Below are positions 6,806 through 16,177 of a DNA stretch of 64,000 bases, piece after piece. Each line of letters begins with the position of its first letter. The first letter of the stretch is position 1. Source of the stretch: an uncultured Spirochaetales bacterium. Its GTDB lineage: Bacteria > Spirochaetota > Spirochaetia > Sphaerochaetales > Sphaerochaetaceae. Made by a program: the position numbers and the translations under genes. The notes below the pieces were generated by a model, which was not told where the DNA came from, did no database searches, and saw only the letters and a list, made by a program, of their open reading frames with translations. The DNA lies in contig CALXOK010000005.1 in NCBI GenBank assembly GCA_944390025.1, positions 1-64,000 of the forward strand, read 5' to 3'.

Positions 6806-9376
6806 ATGGATTTCAATAAATTCACAGTCAAAATGCAGGAAGCCGTGGAGACGGCAAACACATTCGCTGGAGAGCAGAACCACAGCCAGCTTGAGCTTGC
6901 CCATATCCTCATCGCCCTGCTTAATCAGAAAGAAGGTATAGTAAAGCCTCTTATAGACAAGATAGGTGTTTCTTCATCAGCCTTTGAATCAGAGCTGAGG
7001 AAAATCGTTGATTCTCTTCCAAAGGCCTATGGCCCTGTTCAGAGAAGTCTTTCTCAGAATGCCTATAACGCATTCATGAAGGCAGAGAAGATCAGAGCCG
7101 ACATGAAGGACGAGTACACGTCTGCAGAGCATCTGCTGCTTGCAGTGCTTGAAGTGGACTGTCCTGAGAGGGAGGTGTTCATCCATCTCGGCATTTCAAG
7201 AGAGGCTATCATGAAGGCCCTGAAGGAAGTGAGGGGAAATGAGAGAATCACGAATCAGGATCCTGAGCAGAGCTATCAGACCCTGAAAAAGTACTGTAAG
7301 GATCTGACAGCCCTTGCGAGAGAAGGAAAGATGGATCCTGTCATCGGCCGTGATGAGGAAATCAGGAGGGTGATGCAGGTTCTTTCCAGAAAGACGAAGA
7401 ACAACCCTGTCCTTATCGGTGAGCCGGGTGTCGGAAAAACCGCTATCGTCGAAGGCCTTGCCCAGCGTATAGCCAAAGGCGATGTTCCGGAGTCTCTCAA
7501 ATCCAAGAAACTTCTCAGCCTTGATATGGGAAGCCTTGTCGCAGGTGCCAAGTTCCGCGGAGAGTTCGAGGAACGCCTGAAAGGAGTCATCAATGAGGTC
7601 GCACGCAGCAATGGAGAAGTCATCCTCTTTATTGATGAGCTTCACACAATCGTCGGGGCAGGTGCGGCAGAAGGAAGCACTGATGCTTCCAATCTTATCA
7701 AGCCGGCTCTTGCCCGTGGAGAGCTTCATGCAATCGGAGCCACGACTCTTGACGAGTACCGCAAGTACATAGAGAGCGACAAGGCCCTTGAGCGCAGGTT
7801 CCAGCCTGTTTACACAAAAGAGCCGACTGTCGAGGACACGATTGCGATTCTCAGAGGCCTGCAGCCTCGTTATGAGGTGCATCATGGCGTGAGAATCAAG
7901 GATGAGGCTCTTGTTGCGGCGGCGACACTTTCTGACAGATACATCACCAACCGCTATCTTCCTGACAAGGCAATCGACCTTGTCGATGAGGCGGCAAGCC
8001 AGCTGAAGATGGAGATTGAAAGCCAGCCAGAGGAGCTGGACAAGATTGACCGGAAGATGCTTCAGCTTCAGGTCGAGAAACAGGCCTTGACCCGTGAAAA
8101 CGATGAGGCGAGCAAGGAGCGACTTGAGAAGATTGAAGGTGAGCTGGCAGACCTCAAGAGCAAGCATGATGCGATGCACATGCAGTGGACCAATGAGAAA
8201 GATGCCATCAACGGCGTGAAGGAGCTTAAGGCGGAGATTGAACGCCTCTCATCCGAGCAGCAGCTTTGCGAGAGAGAAGGTAACCTCAACCGGGCAGCTG
8301 AGATCAAGTATGCGCTCATTCCTGAGAAGCAGAAGCAGATAAAGGAAAAGGAATCGGCGCTGAAGGAGATCCAGCATGGAGATCACCGCCTGCTGAGGGA
8401 AGAGGTCAGTGAGGATGATATCGCACGCATTGTCTCTTCCTGGACAGGTGTTCCTGTGAGCAAGATGCTTTCAAGCGAGATGGAGAAGTACCTCAATCTT
8501 GAGAAGACCCTTTCAGCAGAGGTTATCGGGCAGGATGAGGCAATCAGTGCTGTTGCCAATGCCATCAGACGTAACAAGACCGGTATTGCCGATGAGCACA
8601 GGCCGCTTGGCTCCTTCCTGTTCGCAGGCCCGACCGGTGTCGGAAAGACACTTCTTGCCAAGACTCTCGCATCCTTCCTTTTTGATGACGAGAAGGCACT
8701 GACGAGAATCGATATGTCCGAGTACATGGAAAAGCATTCAGTGTCCAGACTTATCGGTGCTCCTCCAGGATATGTCGGTTATGATCAGGGAGGTCAGCTC
8801 ACTGAGGTTGTCCGCAGAAGACCTTATTCCGTCATTCTCTTTGATGAGATTGAGAAGGCCCATCCGGATGTCTTCAATGTCCTCTTGCAGGTGCTTGATG
8901 ACGGTCGTCTGACTGACGGGCAGGGCAGGCTTGTCGACTTCACGAATACAATCATCATCATGACAAGCAACCTAGGCAGTCAGGAGATTCTGGCTTCCAG
9001 AGGGAATATTGACAAGTCAAAGGTGATGTCAATCATAGAAGCCTCCTTCAAGCCGGAGTTCATCAACCGTATTGATGAGATTATCGTGTTCAACCCGCTT
9101 GGCGAGAGTGAAGTCGGAAAGATTGTCACCCTGCAGCTCAACACGCTGAAAAAGAGGCTTGAGAGAAGAGGATACAGCCTTGAATGGGATGACAGCGTTG
9201 CTTCCTTCATCGCAAGAGTCGGTTTCGACCCGAGTTTCGGAGCCCGCCCAATCAGAAGGGCCATCCAGAATGAGATTGAGAATCCTCTTGCCAAAGCAAT
9301 GCTATCAGGCACTCTCTCAACAGAGAAGCCTGTACACCTCTCAATGGCGGGAGATAACGTGACAGTCACACAGTAA
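6806..9376 (+). CDS. clpB: ATP-dependent disaggregase ClpB
   Basis: ClpB is a hexameric AAA+ chaperone that works with DnaK, DnaJ and GrpE (encoded at 52.5-56.3 kb) to pull polypeptides out of aggregates. The 856-residue length is standard. Visible parts are a Clp N-domain (1-150), AAA-1 with Walker A GEPGVGKT and Walker [11 protein letters not shown], a coiled-coil middle domain (about 400-520) that separates ClpB from ClpA and ClpC, and AAA-2 with GPTGVGKT and [14 protein letters not shown]. It begins [17 protein letters not shown], typical of the family. It stands alone between TetR and a secreted protein and ends in its own terminator. Confidence 0.98.
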   Translation: MDFNKFTVKMQEAVETANTFAGEQNHSQLELAHILIALLNQKEGIVKPLIDKIGVSSSAFESELRKIVDSLPKAYGPVQRSLSQNAYNAFMKAEKIRADMKDEYTSAEHLLLAVLEVDCPEREVFIHLGISREAIMKALKEVRGNERITNQDPEQSYQTLKKYCKDLTALAREGKMDPVIGRDEEIRRVMQVLSRKTKNNPVLIGEPGVGKTAIVEGLAQRIAKGDVPESLKSKKLLSLDMGSLVAGAKFRGEFEERLKGVINEVARSNGEVILFIDELHTIVGAGAAEGSTDASNLIKPALARGELHAIGATTLDEYRKYIESDKALERRFQPVYTKEPTVEDTIAILRGLQPRYEVHHGVRIKDEALVAAATLSDRYITNRYLPDKAIDLVDEAASQLKMEIESQPEELDKIDRKMLQLQVEKQALTRENDEASKERLEKIEGELADLKSKHDAMHMQWTNEKDAINGVKELKAEIERLSSEQQLCEREGNLNRAAEIKYALIPEKQKQIKEKESALKEIQHGDHRLLREEVSEDDIARIVSSWTGVPVSKMLSSEMEKYLNLEKTLSAEVIGQDEAISAVANAIRRNKTGIADEHRPLGSFLFAGPTGVGKTLLAKTLASFLFDDEKALTRIDMSEYMEKHSVSRLIGAPPGYVGYDQGGQLTEVVRRRPYSVILFDEIEKAHPDVFNVLLQVLDDGRLTDGQGRLVDFTNTIIIMTSNLGSQEILASRGNIDKSKVMSIIEASFKPEFINRIDEIIVFNPLGESEVGKIVTLQLNTLKKRLERRGYSLEWDDSVASFIARVGFDPSFGARPIRRAIQNEIENPLAKAMLSGTLSTEKPVHLSMAGDNVTVTQ

Positions 9377-9386
9377 TGAAAGAAAG

Positions 9387-9416
9387 ACCGGCGGGGTTGA
9401 GCCTTGCCGGTTTTCC
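9387..9416 (+). terminator. clpB terminator
   Basis: ACCGGC (9387-9392) pairs with GCCGGT (9406-9411), followed by TTTTCCTGTTTTT, 11 bp after the clpB stop. Confidence 0.75.
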
Positions 9417-9528
9417 TGTTTTTGTGCATACCTCCTTTCTTGCAATGGCAATCTTGCTGTTCCATGAAAAAAAGACTTGTGTTAAAATGGCAGCTGTGTA
9501 AAGCTCTAAGAGAGGAGGGTGTGTTATT

Positions 9529-10212
9529 TTGAAAAGAAAACTGACAATCCTGATTCTTATCGTCCTGATGCTTTCATCAGCACTCTGGGCCGCTGACTAC
9601 AATCAGCTGATTAATGTCACCCCGGCCGGACTGCGCTATGATGTCATAGACGGCACGGGTTTCGATGATTATCTCTATAACGCCGGCGTGAATTACACCG
9701 GGTATTTCTGGGTTGAGAGCGGAAAGACTGAAACAGCGTCTCCGGCTGGTCCTTATGTCAGCACAAGCGGCTATGTGCCGCAGAGGTACATGTCAGCAGC
9801 AGAAGCCGAGACTGTTGAAGTCAAGCCATCTTCTTTCAATGCCCTTGGTTTTAATATCGGGGTGGATGCCAGCTTTGACCTTGACACTGTTGACACCTTC
9901 TTCAAGGACAAGGACAACAGGCCGGACTTCTTTGATGTCTTCGATGTACAGCTTTCAGTCGGTCTCGCACTCAGACAGCGCCTTGCCTCATCCTTCTATC
10001 TGTATGAGACAGTCGGTGCCAGTGTAGGAACCTTGCTTGTCGGCGGTTATGCTGATGTCGGCCTTGCCTATGCTCTCGGACATGTCGCCCTGTCTCTCGG
10101 TGCCCGTGTTGACTGCGGCCTGAATTTCCCGCAGATCACAGATTTTGAATTCGATGACTCATCATTTGTCACATATGCCACTCCATATGTCTCACTTGGA
10201 GTTGCTTTCTGA
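9529..10212 (+). CDS. Secreted protein, outer-membrane beta-barrel candidate
   Basis: I do not recognise a family. The 227-residue product begins with a clear signal peptide (MKRKLTILILIVLMLSSALWA, cleavage predicted before ADYN). Its C-terminal half alternates hydrophobic and polar residues in short Gly-rich strands and ends YVSLGVAF, a terminal aromatic residue like the beta-signal read by the BAM complex. The start is TTG, with AGGAGG ten bases upstream; no ATG or GTG in frame fits better. It lies 15 bp upstream of a lipoprotein gene, and the two share a terminator, so they are probably co-transcribed cell-envelope components. Confidence 0.65.
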   Translation: MKRKLTILILIVLMLSSALWAADYNQLINVTPAGLRYDVIDGTGFDDYLYNAGVNYTGYFWVESGKTETASPAGPYVSTSGYVPQRYMSAAEAETVEVKPSSFNALGFNIGVDASFDLDTVDTFFKDKDNRPDFFDVFDVQLSVGLALRQRLASSFYLYETVGASVGTLLVGGYADVGLAYALGHVALSLGARVDCGLNFPQITDFEFDDSSFVTYATPYVSLGVAF

Positions 10213-10227
10213 TTCTGGAGGTTTTTT

Positions 10228-10755
10228 ATGAAGAAAATAATCAAGTTAACTGTTCTGTCTGTCGTATGTGCGCTTCTGCTTGCATCATGCTCAACATTCA
10301 ATGAGGGTGCAATCGGCACATTCCCGATGAGAGATATCCCGGTCAGGAGCATAGAAGATCTCCAGAGCGGAAGTTTTGAAATCCTCGGCACTGTCACAGG
10401 TACTGGCAATGTCGATGCAAAGGATCCGGAGGACGGAGACAGCCTCGGCTATGGCTCACTTGAGGTGCTCGATGTTGACAGGATGTACTTCGGAATTGAC
10501 AAGATGCCGGATCTCGAGGACCCGTATGCAGTCTCACTTGCAAATGCAATCCATGCAATGATCAAGAATGCCCGTGAGATGGAAGCATCCTTCGTCACAT
10601 TCCCTTCCTACACAATCGAAGTGGTTGACGGAAGAGTTGTTACAACCGTGTCAGCAGTCGCTGTCAAGATTGTCGACCCGTCTCAGGTTGTCGTCATCAA
10701 CAGATCTCAGGTTCCTGAGAATGTCACATACGTAGTGAGTGCTGCAACAAACTGA
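10228..10755 (+). CDS. Putative lipoprotein
   Basis: The 175-residue protein has a lipoprotein signal: K-rich start, hydrophobic core and the lipobox LLASC with the lipidated Cys at residue 21. The rest (IPVRSIEDLQSGSFEILGTV, and later TTVSAVAVKIVDP) suggests a small beta-rich domain; I recognise no enzyme motif. The start has TGGAGG eight bases upstream. It follows the beta-barrel candidate in an apparent two-gene operon, so a joint role at the outer membrane is plausible. Confidence 0.75.
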   Translation: MKKIIKLTVLSVVCALLLASCSTFNEGAIGTFPMRDIPVRSIEDLQSGSFEILGTVTGTGNVDAKDPEDGDSLGYGSLEVLDVDRMYFGIDKMPDLEDPYAVSLANAIHAMIKNAREMEASFVTFPSYTIEVVDGRVVTTVSAVAVKIVDPSQVVVINRSQVPENVTYVVSAATN

Positions 10756-10777
10756 CAGCAGTCACCCCTAATTGATG

Positions 10778-10806
10778 AAGGCAGGGCTCAGTGCTCTGCC
10801 TTTTTT
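10778..10806. terminator. Terminator after the lipoprotein gene
   Basis: AAGGCAG (10778-10784) pairs with CTGCCTT (10796-10802), with a T-run at 10801-10806. It overlaps the stop codon of the convergent nucleotidyltransferase gene. On the minus strand the downstream T-run is absent, so it mainly serves the plus strand. Confidence 0.8.
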
Positions 10807-11356
10807 ATCGCTTCATGAAAGCTTCATAAGCTTCAGGTGTGTCTATATCCGTTACTGATGCTTCACTCCCTTCATAGAAATGACAGCCGGTTTTTATTAG
10901 TAAATCCCTGAGCTTCAGGCTCTCCTGTTCTTTATATATCCTGACCGCTTCGGGGGTGAGCGCAACAGGGTGCCCTGCAACGTTGTTGAAGGCCGGGCGG
11001 GCAGCAATGTGACCTTCCAGTTCTTTTTCACATCTGAGGTAGTCTTCTGCTCTGATGAAAGGAAGGTCCGAGGGGAGAATCATGACAGGGCCTGTTTCCT
11101 GTTCAAGTGCAATCCGGATGCTTGTCTCCTGCCCCTGCATGTAATCTTTGTTGAATAATGTCTTCACCGGGAATCCGGAGAGGAAGGCCTTCATCCTTTC
11201 TGACTCATGGCCTGTCACAACCAGCACGTCATCAGAATATGAGAGAGCATTGGTGAGTGCAGTTTCCATAAGGCAGGTTCCCCCTGTCTCCTTCAGAAGC
11301 TTGTTCTCTCCATTCATGCGGCTTGAAAGCCCTGCGGCAAGAAGGATGACTCTCAT
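10805..11356 (-). CDS. MobA/MocA-like nucleotidyltransferase
   Basis: The 183-residue product has the NTP-transferase fold of molybdenum-cofactor nucleotidyltransferases: N-terminal nucleotide-binding LLAAGLSSRMNGENKLL (about 5-21), LPSDLPF near residue 97 (metal-binding Asp) and NVAGHPVAL near 126. MocA/MobA relatives attach CMP or GMP to molybdopterin, but the wider group also includes sugar nucleotidyltransferases. No molybdenum-enzyme gene is in the window. The ATG overlaps the stop of the AEC transporter by one base (TGATG), so the two are translationally coupled; a GTG one codon earlier is possible. Confidence 0.75.
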   Translation of the reverse strand: MRVILLAAGLSSRMNGENKLLKETGGTCLMETALTNALSYSDDVLVVTGHESERMKAFLSGFPVKTLFNKDYMQGQETSIRIALEQETGPVMILPSDLPFIRAEDYLRCEKELEGHIAARPAFNNVAGHPVALTPEAVRIYKEQESLKLRDLLIKTGCHFYEGSEASVTDIDTPEAYEAFMKR

Positions 11357-12264
11357 CACAACAGGGCAAACAGCACCGGTATGAGAACCAGAGCCGAGAT
11401 TATCGAAATCGTGCTTGCGAAACCCACAAGCTCGACGTCCCCTTTTAGCTGTGCGACAAAGGCCGGACTTGCTGAGCTGATCGGGGAGAATGCAGTGATG
11501 GCAACCGCCTTTCTGACCTCGTAGGGGAATGGTGTGAAGCTGTAGAAAAGGAAGGCAATCAGGGCGGCAAGCGCGAGGCGGAGTACATTGACTGTAATCA
11601 CTTCCTTCAGCCGTGATTTCTTCAGGCTGAACTCAAGCATCAGCCCTATCATGATCATAGCCATCGGACCGTTCGCAGGGCTGACCGTCCCGGCGAAATC
11701 ATATATCACATCCGGAAGCTGCACGGAGAATATGCTGAGAATGAACATGACAAAGTAGACTGTGAAGGCAGGGCGGGTGAATACTGACAGGACTGAGCGG
11801 ACAAGGCTTCTGCCCGGATTTGCCCCGACGACCCATGCCGTGAGCATGAAGTTTATTCCAAGGCACATCGGCGAGTTGCCCATGTCGAAAAGGCAGGTCG
11901 CGACAACGCCTGTAGCCCCGAGGATGCCGGAGACGAAGGGAAGGGTGAATGTACCGATGTTGTAGGCAGGGCACTCGAGCATGTAGAAAATCTTCTCCTG
12001 AGCTGTCTGCCTTCTGCTCAGGAACCAGCCTGCAAGCAGCATGAGCCAGTTCGCCGCGAATGATATGACAGGGATTGCGACATAGGATATGTCGAACTGA
12101 AAGGTTCTGAAACTCACGAGAATCGCACATGGAAGTGTGATGTTGAGAACGACGCGCGAGACGGCGATTCCGTCTTCTTTTGTAAGGACTCCGAGCTTCT
12201 TCATCACATAGCCGAATACAACCATGAGAAGGAAAAAGCTGGAGCGGATGAGGATGTCCTGCAT
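11356..12264 (-). CDS. AEC-family transporter
   Basis: This 302-residue membrane protein has about ten hydrophobic segments and the auxin-efflux-carrier N-terminus (GYVMKKLGVLTKEDGIAVSRVVLNITLPCAI). Bacterial AEC proteins move organic anions such as malate or malonate; the substrate cannot be read from sequence. The start has GGAGG upstream. It is first in a two-gene unit with the nucleotidyltransferase, an odd pairing with no obvious functional link, and is divergent from the DUF554 gene. Confidence 0.85.
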   Translation of the reverse strand: MQDILIRSSFFLLMVVFGYVMKKLGVLTKEDGIAVSRVVLNITLPCAILVSFRTFQFDISYVAIPVISFAANWLMLLAGWFLSRRQTAQEKIFYMLECPAYNIGTFTLPFVSGILGATGVVATCLFDMGNSPMCLGINFMLTAWVVGANPGRSLVRSVLSVFTRPAFTVYFVMFILSIFSVQLPDVIYDFAGTVSPANGPMAMIMIGLMLEFSLKKSRLKEVITVNVLRLALAALIAFLFYSFTPFPYEVRKAVAITAFSPISSASPAFVAQLKGDVELVGFASTISIISALVLIPVLFALL

Positions 12265-12327
12265 ACTGCCTCCGCTGTGATAGTATCAACAATAAAGAAA
12301 AAACGTAAAGTAAGAGTGTTGCGAATG

Positions 12328-12357
12328 TGGACAATGAATGCCATGAAAAACTATCAT
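12328..12357 (+). promoter_or_regulatory. Predicted near-leaderless promoter of the DUF554 gene
   Basis: TGGACA (12328-12333), 18 bp and TATCAT (12352-12357) put +1 at about 12364, one base before the ATG at 12365. There is no Shine-Dalgarno. Confidence 0.5.
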
Positions 12358-12364
12358 TTTCTTT

Positions 12365-13048
12365 ATGATTGCAACCGTTATCAACGCCCTGGCTGTCCTT
12401 GTCGCAACAGTACTCGGCCTGCTGCTTAAAGAACGCATCTCTCCTTCTTTCCGGACAATTGTGATGACAAGTTCCGGAGTCATAACCCTTGTGCTTGGCC
12501 TCCAGATGGCCTTTGAAGTGCCTTCTGCGATTGCATCCCTCTTTTCTCTTCTCATCGGCGGCTTCATCGGCTTTGCCTTGCGCATTGAGGACCGGGTGCT
12601 GTCTTTAGGCAACCTCATCGGCGGAGAAGGGGAAGGAAGTGACTTCGGCCGTGGTTTTCTCAATGCATCCCTTCTGTTCTGCACAGGCTCGATGAGCATA
12701 GTCGGTGCAATCGAAGCCGGTACTGCCGGAGATTACGAACTCATACTGATAAAAAGCATCATGGACGGCTTTATGGCAGTCGTCTTCGCTGCGAGTTATG
12801 GAAAGGGTGTTGCTGCCTCCGCGCTGACAATTCTTGTCTATCAGGGGTTCTTCACATTGCTTGGAGGCTGGATTGAACCGCTGCTCGGTGCAGACGGAAT
12901 CAGCGCGATGTCATCCTGCGGAGGCTTTCTGCTGATTTTCCTTTCTCTGGGACTGCTTGGCATACGCCAGATACAGACAGGCAATTTCCTTCCGTCTCTG
13001 CTGCTTGCGCCCCTTATGCAGTACCTTTATTCCCTTCTTCCTGTATGA
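12365..13048 (+). CDS. DUF554 (YdfK-like) membrane protein
   Basis: This 227-residue integral membrane protein matches the DUF554 pattern: it starts at once with a hydrophobic helix (MIATVINALAVLVATVLGLLLKERI), has GVITLVLGLQMA, the Gly-rich GGFIGFALRIEDRVLSLG and CTGSMSIVGAIEAG, and has roughly six to seven helices. The biochemical role of the family is unknown; transport of a small molecule is usually assumed. It is monocistronic and convergent with glgP across a shared hairpin. Confidence 0.85.
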   Translation: MIATVINALAVLVATVLGLLLKERISPSFRTIVMTSSGVITLVLGLQMAFEVPSAIASLFSLLIGGFIGFALRIEDRVLSLGNLIGGEGEGSDFGRGFLNASLLFCTGSMSIVGAIEAGTAGDYELILIKSIMDGFMAVVFAASYGKGVAASALTILVYQGFFTLLGGWIEPLLGADGISAMSSCGGFLLIFLSLGLLGIRQIQTGNFLPSLLLAPLMQYLYSLLPV

Positions 13049-13079
13049 AAAAGATGAAGGCCCCTTGCGGAGCCTTCAT
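13046..13079 (-). terminator. glgP terminator
   Basis: ATGAAGGC (13054-13061) pairs with GCCTTCAT (13072-13079). Read on the minus strand, the stem is followed by TTTTTC. It lies 18 bp beyond the glgP stop and also directly after the convergent DUF554 stop. Confidence 0.75.
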
Positions 13080-13097
13080 TGACGGAAAATCAGATTC

Positions 13098-15629
13098 TCA
13101 CTTCTTCTCTTTTCTGAAAAGAGGGTTGAACGCATCTTCAAGCACTGTGTCCTTTGTGCTCTTCTTGACCGGGCAGGGCTTGACATGCCAGATGTCTTCA
13201 GCGTACTCGCTGATTGTCCTGTCTGATGAGAACTTCGCACTTGATGCGATGTTAATGATTGCCTTCCTGTTAAAGAGGTCGAAGTCATCCCTGTAAAGGT
13301 CTGTGGCCTCGTTATGGCGGTCATGGTACATCCTGAGGTCTGCGAAGATGCAGTATTTGTCACCATAGTCGAACAGAGCGCGTCTGAGCGGCTCGAAGAT
13401 ATTCGGCTCGTTGAGATTGAAGTGGTTGGAGTCACAAAGGTCGATGACTCTTCTGATCAGCGGATCCCTGTTGACCCAGTCAAGCGGGTTGTAATCCTTC
13501 TTGAGCTCGGCAATCTGCTCTTCTGTGTGACCGAAGATGAAGATGTTGTCATCACCGACTTCCTCAGCAATCTCAACGTTGGCTCCGTCAAGGGTTCCCA
13601 TGGTAAGGGCACCGTTGATCATGAATTTCATGTTTCCGGTACCGGAAGCCTCAAGACCGGCTGTGGAAATCTGCTCTGAGATGTTCGTGCACGGGATGAC
13701 ATTCTCCGCCATCGTGACACGGTAGTTCGGCATGAAGAAGACAGAAAGCTTTCCTCTCACCGCGGGGTCATGGTTGATGACATGGGCGATGTTGTTGATG
13801 AACTTGATGATGAGCTTTGCGTTCACATAACCCGGTGCGGCCTTTCCTCCGAAAAGGAATGTTGTCGGGGGGAATGCTGCGGCAAATGCGCTGTCATTCT
13901 TGAGCCTCTCATAAATCATGAGAATGTTGAGGGCGTTCATCAGCTGTCTCTTGTATTCGTGGATTCTCTTCACCTGGACATCCATGATTGTGTCCGGATC
14001 GATGATGATTCCGCTGTCTTTCTTGAGGAAGTCAGCAGCACGGACCTTCGCGCTTCTCTTGATCTTTGCGAAATCCTCACGGAAAGCCTTGTCGTCTGCA
14101 AACGGGCGGAGTTTTGAAATCTGAGAGAAATCAGTAATCCAGCCGTCGCCGATTGCCTCCGTGATCTTTGCCGCAAGCTCAGGGTTCGCATCCAGCAGCC
14201 AGCGGCGCTGTGTGATTCCGTTTGTCTTGTTGTTGAAGCGGTCCGGGTAAATGACGTTGAACTCCGGGAACATAGATGTCTTCAGCAGATCTGAGTGAAG
14301 CTGTGCGACACCGTTCGTGCTGTGTGTTCCGATAATGGCGAGGTTGGCCATGCGGACCATCTTCGGGTTAGACTCCTCGATGATTGAGACCTTTGCGATC
14401 TTGTCATTCTGGAGCGGGAAGAATGAAGCTGCCTTCTGGATGAAGCGGTGGTTGATTTCATAGATGATCTGCATGTGGCGCGGCAGGATTGACTCAAGCA
14501 TCGGGATTGACCACTTCTCAAGTGCTTCAGGCATGAGTGTGTGGTTGGTGTAACCAAGAGTCTTCACCGTGATGTCCCATGCCTCATCCCATGACAGTCC
14601 TTCCTGGTCGATGAGAATCCTCATCAGTTCAGGCACAGCGATGGAAGGGTGTGTGTCGTTAAGCTGGATAGCAGCCTCATCCGGGAATTTGGACCAGGAA
14701 TAATTCTCCTTTCTCTTGAAGCGGCGCACGATGTCAGCAAGAGAGCAGGCGACAAAGAAGTACTGCTGCTTGAGTCTGAGCTCCTTGCCCATGTAGAGTG
14801 TGTCGTTCGGGTAAAGCACCTGTGAGATGTTCTCTGCATTGATCTTATGGCGCACGGCTTCTGTATAGTCACCTGAGTTGAACTCCTGGAAGCTGAACTC
14901 CATCGGGGACTGGGCAGACCAGAGCCTGAGTGTGTTGATGGTCTTTCCGCCGTAGCCGACAATCGGCGTGTCGTAAGCCATTCCGTTGACCTGTTCTGCA
15001 GGAATCCACTTGAATATGTCGCGTCCGTTCTCACGGATAACCTTCACGTCTCCGCCGAAGTATACCGGGTAGGTGAGGTCGCTTCTCTTGACCTCCCAGG
15101 GATTGCCGTCCTTAAGCCAGTTGTCCGGCTGCTCGACTTGCCAGCCGTTACGCACCTGCTGGTTGAAGATTCCGTAGTTGTATCTGATGCCGTAGCCGTA
15201 AGCGGGAATCTCAAGCGTGGCAAGGCTGTCGAGGAAACAGGCGGCAAGCCTTCCCAGACCGCCGTTTCCAAGACCGGCATCCGGCTCCTGTGCGGCAAGG
15301 TCCTCAAGCTGATAGCCGAGGGAGGAAAGGGCATCCCTGACAGGCTTCTCAAGGCCGAGGTTGATGATATTGTTGGTCATGGCCCTTCCCATGAGGAATT
15401 CAAGTGAGAGATAGTAGACCCTCTTGGCGCTTTTCGCTCTCTGGGTCTTTCTGGAGATGTCCCACTGATGGATGATTCTGTCCCTGATTGCCATGGAAAT
15501 GGCCTGATAGCGGGCTTCCTCTGTTGTATGGTAGACATCTGCGTCGAAATTGTATTTGAGCTGTTCGGCAAAATCCTGTGCAATGTCCTTTGCACTGTGA
15601 CCGTATCTGGTACGAGGTTCTGTTGCCAT
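13098..15629 (-). CDS. glgP: Glycogen/alpha-glucan phosphorylase
   Basis: The enzyme releases glucose 1-phosphate from glycogen or maltodextrin with pyridoxal phosphate. The 843-residue protein carries LSLEFLMGRAM, the PDAGLGNGGLGRLAACFLDS substrate-site motif and EASGTGNMKFMINGALTMGT with the PLP-binding Lys. The start MATEPRTRYGHS has AGGAGGACTT directly upstream; the frame is open 21 codons further but without a supported start. It stands alone. No glycogen synthase or branching enzyme gene is in the window. Confidence 0.97.
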   Translation of the reverse strand: MATEPRTRYGHSAKDIAQDFAEQLKYNFDADVYHTTEEARYQAISMAIRDRIIHQWDISRKTQRAKSAKRVYYLSLEFLMGRAMTNNIINLGLEKPVRDALSSLGYQLEDLAAQEPDAGLGNGGLGRLAACFLDSLATLEIPAYGYGIRYNYGIFNQQVRNGWQVEQPDNWLKDGNPWEVKRSDLTYPVYFGGDVKVIRENGRDIFKWIPAEQVNGMAYDTPIVGYGGKTINTLRLWSAQSPMEFSFQEFNSGDYTEAVRHKINAENISQVLYPNDTLYMGKELRLKQQYFFVACSLADIVRRFKRKENYSWSKFPDEAAIQLNDTHPSIAVPELMRILIDQEGLSWDEAWDITVKTLGYTNHTLMPEALEKWSIPMLESILPRHMQIIYEINHRFIQKAASFFPLQNDKIAKVSIIEESNPKMVRMANLAIIGTHSTNGVAQLHSDLLKTSMFPEFNVIYPDRFNNKTNGITQRRWLLDANPELAAKITEAIGDGWITDFSQISKLRPFADDKAFREDFAKIKRSAKVRAADFLKKDSGIIIDPDTIMDVQVKRIHEYKRQLMNALNILMIYERLKNDSAFAAAFPPTTFLFGGKAAPGYVNAKLIIKFINNIAHVINHDPAVRGKLSVFFMPNYRVTMAENVIPCTNISEQISTAGLEASGTGNMKFMINGALTMGTLDGANVEIAEEVGDDNIFIFGHTEEQIAELKKDYNPLDWVNRDPLIRRVIDLCDSNHFNLNEPNIFEPLRRALFDYGDKYCIFADLRMYHDRHNEATDLYRDDFDLFNRKAIINIASSAKFSSDRTISEYAEDIWHVKPCPVKKSTKDTVLEDAFNPLFRKEKK

Positions 15630-15791
15630 AAGTCCTCCTGAATGTCGAAATGAAACCGACTTATGATAAATAAATTCCTTTGCCTTAAGCAAGTACTGCC
15701 TGAATATGATGGAAAATGTGAGAAATTCCGGAGCAAAGGCCTGCTGTTCTGTTTTTCTCTCCGTACTGTCAGAAATTATATTGCATTTGTA

Positions 15792-15820
15792 TTGACAAGG
15801 CTCTGTTCATTCTGTTAAAT
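15792..15820 (+). promoter_or_regulatory. Promoter of the tRNA-Thr/rpmG/tRNA-Trp/secE/nusG unit
   Basis: Consensus TTGACA (15792-15797), 17 bp and TTAAAT (15815-15820); predicted +1 about 15827, 53 bases before tRNA-Thr. The -10 belongs to the recurring 12-mer ATTCTGTTAAAT (15809-15820). Bases 15630-15791 upstream carry the glgP start region and nothing else I can name. Confidence 0.75.
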
Positions 15821-15879
15821 TAGCGTTTGCATGTTGCGCCGTGCCTTACCAACACGTGCATTTGTGCCCTATTACTTTT

Positions 15880-15952
15880 GCCCTTGTAGCTCAGTCGGTA
15901 GAGCACCACCATGGTAAGGTGGGGGTCAGCGGTTCAAATCCGCTCGGGGGCT
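15880..15952 (+). tRNA. tRNA-Thr (anticodon GGT)
   Basis: A full cloverleaf can be folded: acceptor GCCCTTG/CGGGGGC, D-stem GCTC/GAGC, anticodon stem CCACC/GGTGG with loop ATGGTAA (anticodon GGT) and T-arm AGCGG-TTCAAAT-CCGCT. The discriminator is T and CCA is not encoded. It is 73 bases long and lies 31 bp before rpmG. Confidence 0.97.
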
Positions 15953-15983
15953 TTTCAAAAGGAAGTCCTAAGGAGATTCAGTT

Positions 15984-16163
15984 ATGGCAAACGCTAAGAA
16001 AAACAGTCCTGTAGAGAAGATTGCACTGCAGTGCACAGAATGCAAGCAGAAGAACTATACAACTCAGAAGAACAGACGTAACACAGCAGGCAAGCTTGAG
16101 CTGATGAAGTACTGCCCGTTTGAGAGAAAGCACACTCTTCACAGAGAAGCAAAGATTAAATAA
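15984..16163 (+). CDS. rpmG: 50S ribosomal protein L33
   Basis: A 59-residue L33 with [20 protein letters not shown] and [19 protein letters not shown]. The first zinc knuckle (CTEC) is complete, but the second has only one Cys: the usual C-x-x-C reads CPFE. Zinc binding is therefore doubtful or uses the nearby His. The start has AAGGAGA nine bases upstream. It sits between two tRNA genes, so it is released from a mixed tRNA-mRNA transcript. Confidence 0.93.
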   Translation: MANAKKNSPVEKIALQCTECKQKNYTTQKNRRNTAGKLELMKYCPFERKHTLHREAKIK

Positions 16164-16177
16164 GATTAATCTGTTGT

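Noticed and set aside
7196..8179. A 327-codon open frame on the minus strand inside clpB
   Set aside because: It lies fully antisense to a gene with complete ClpB motifs. Its protein has no recognisable domain, and such frames arise from the codon bias of the sense gene.
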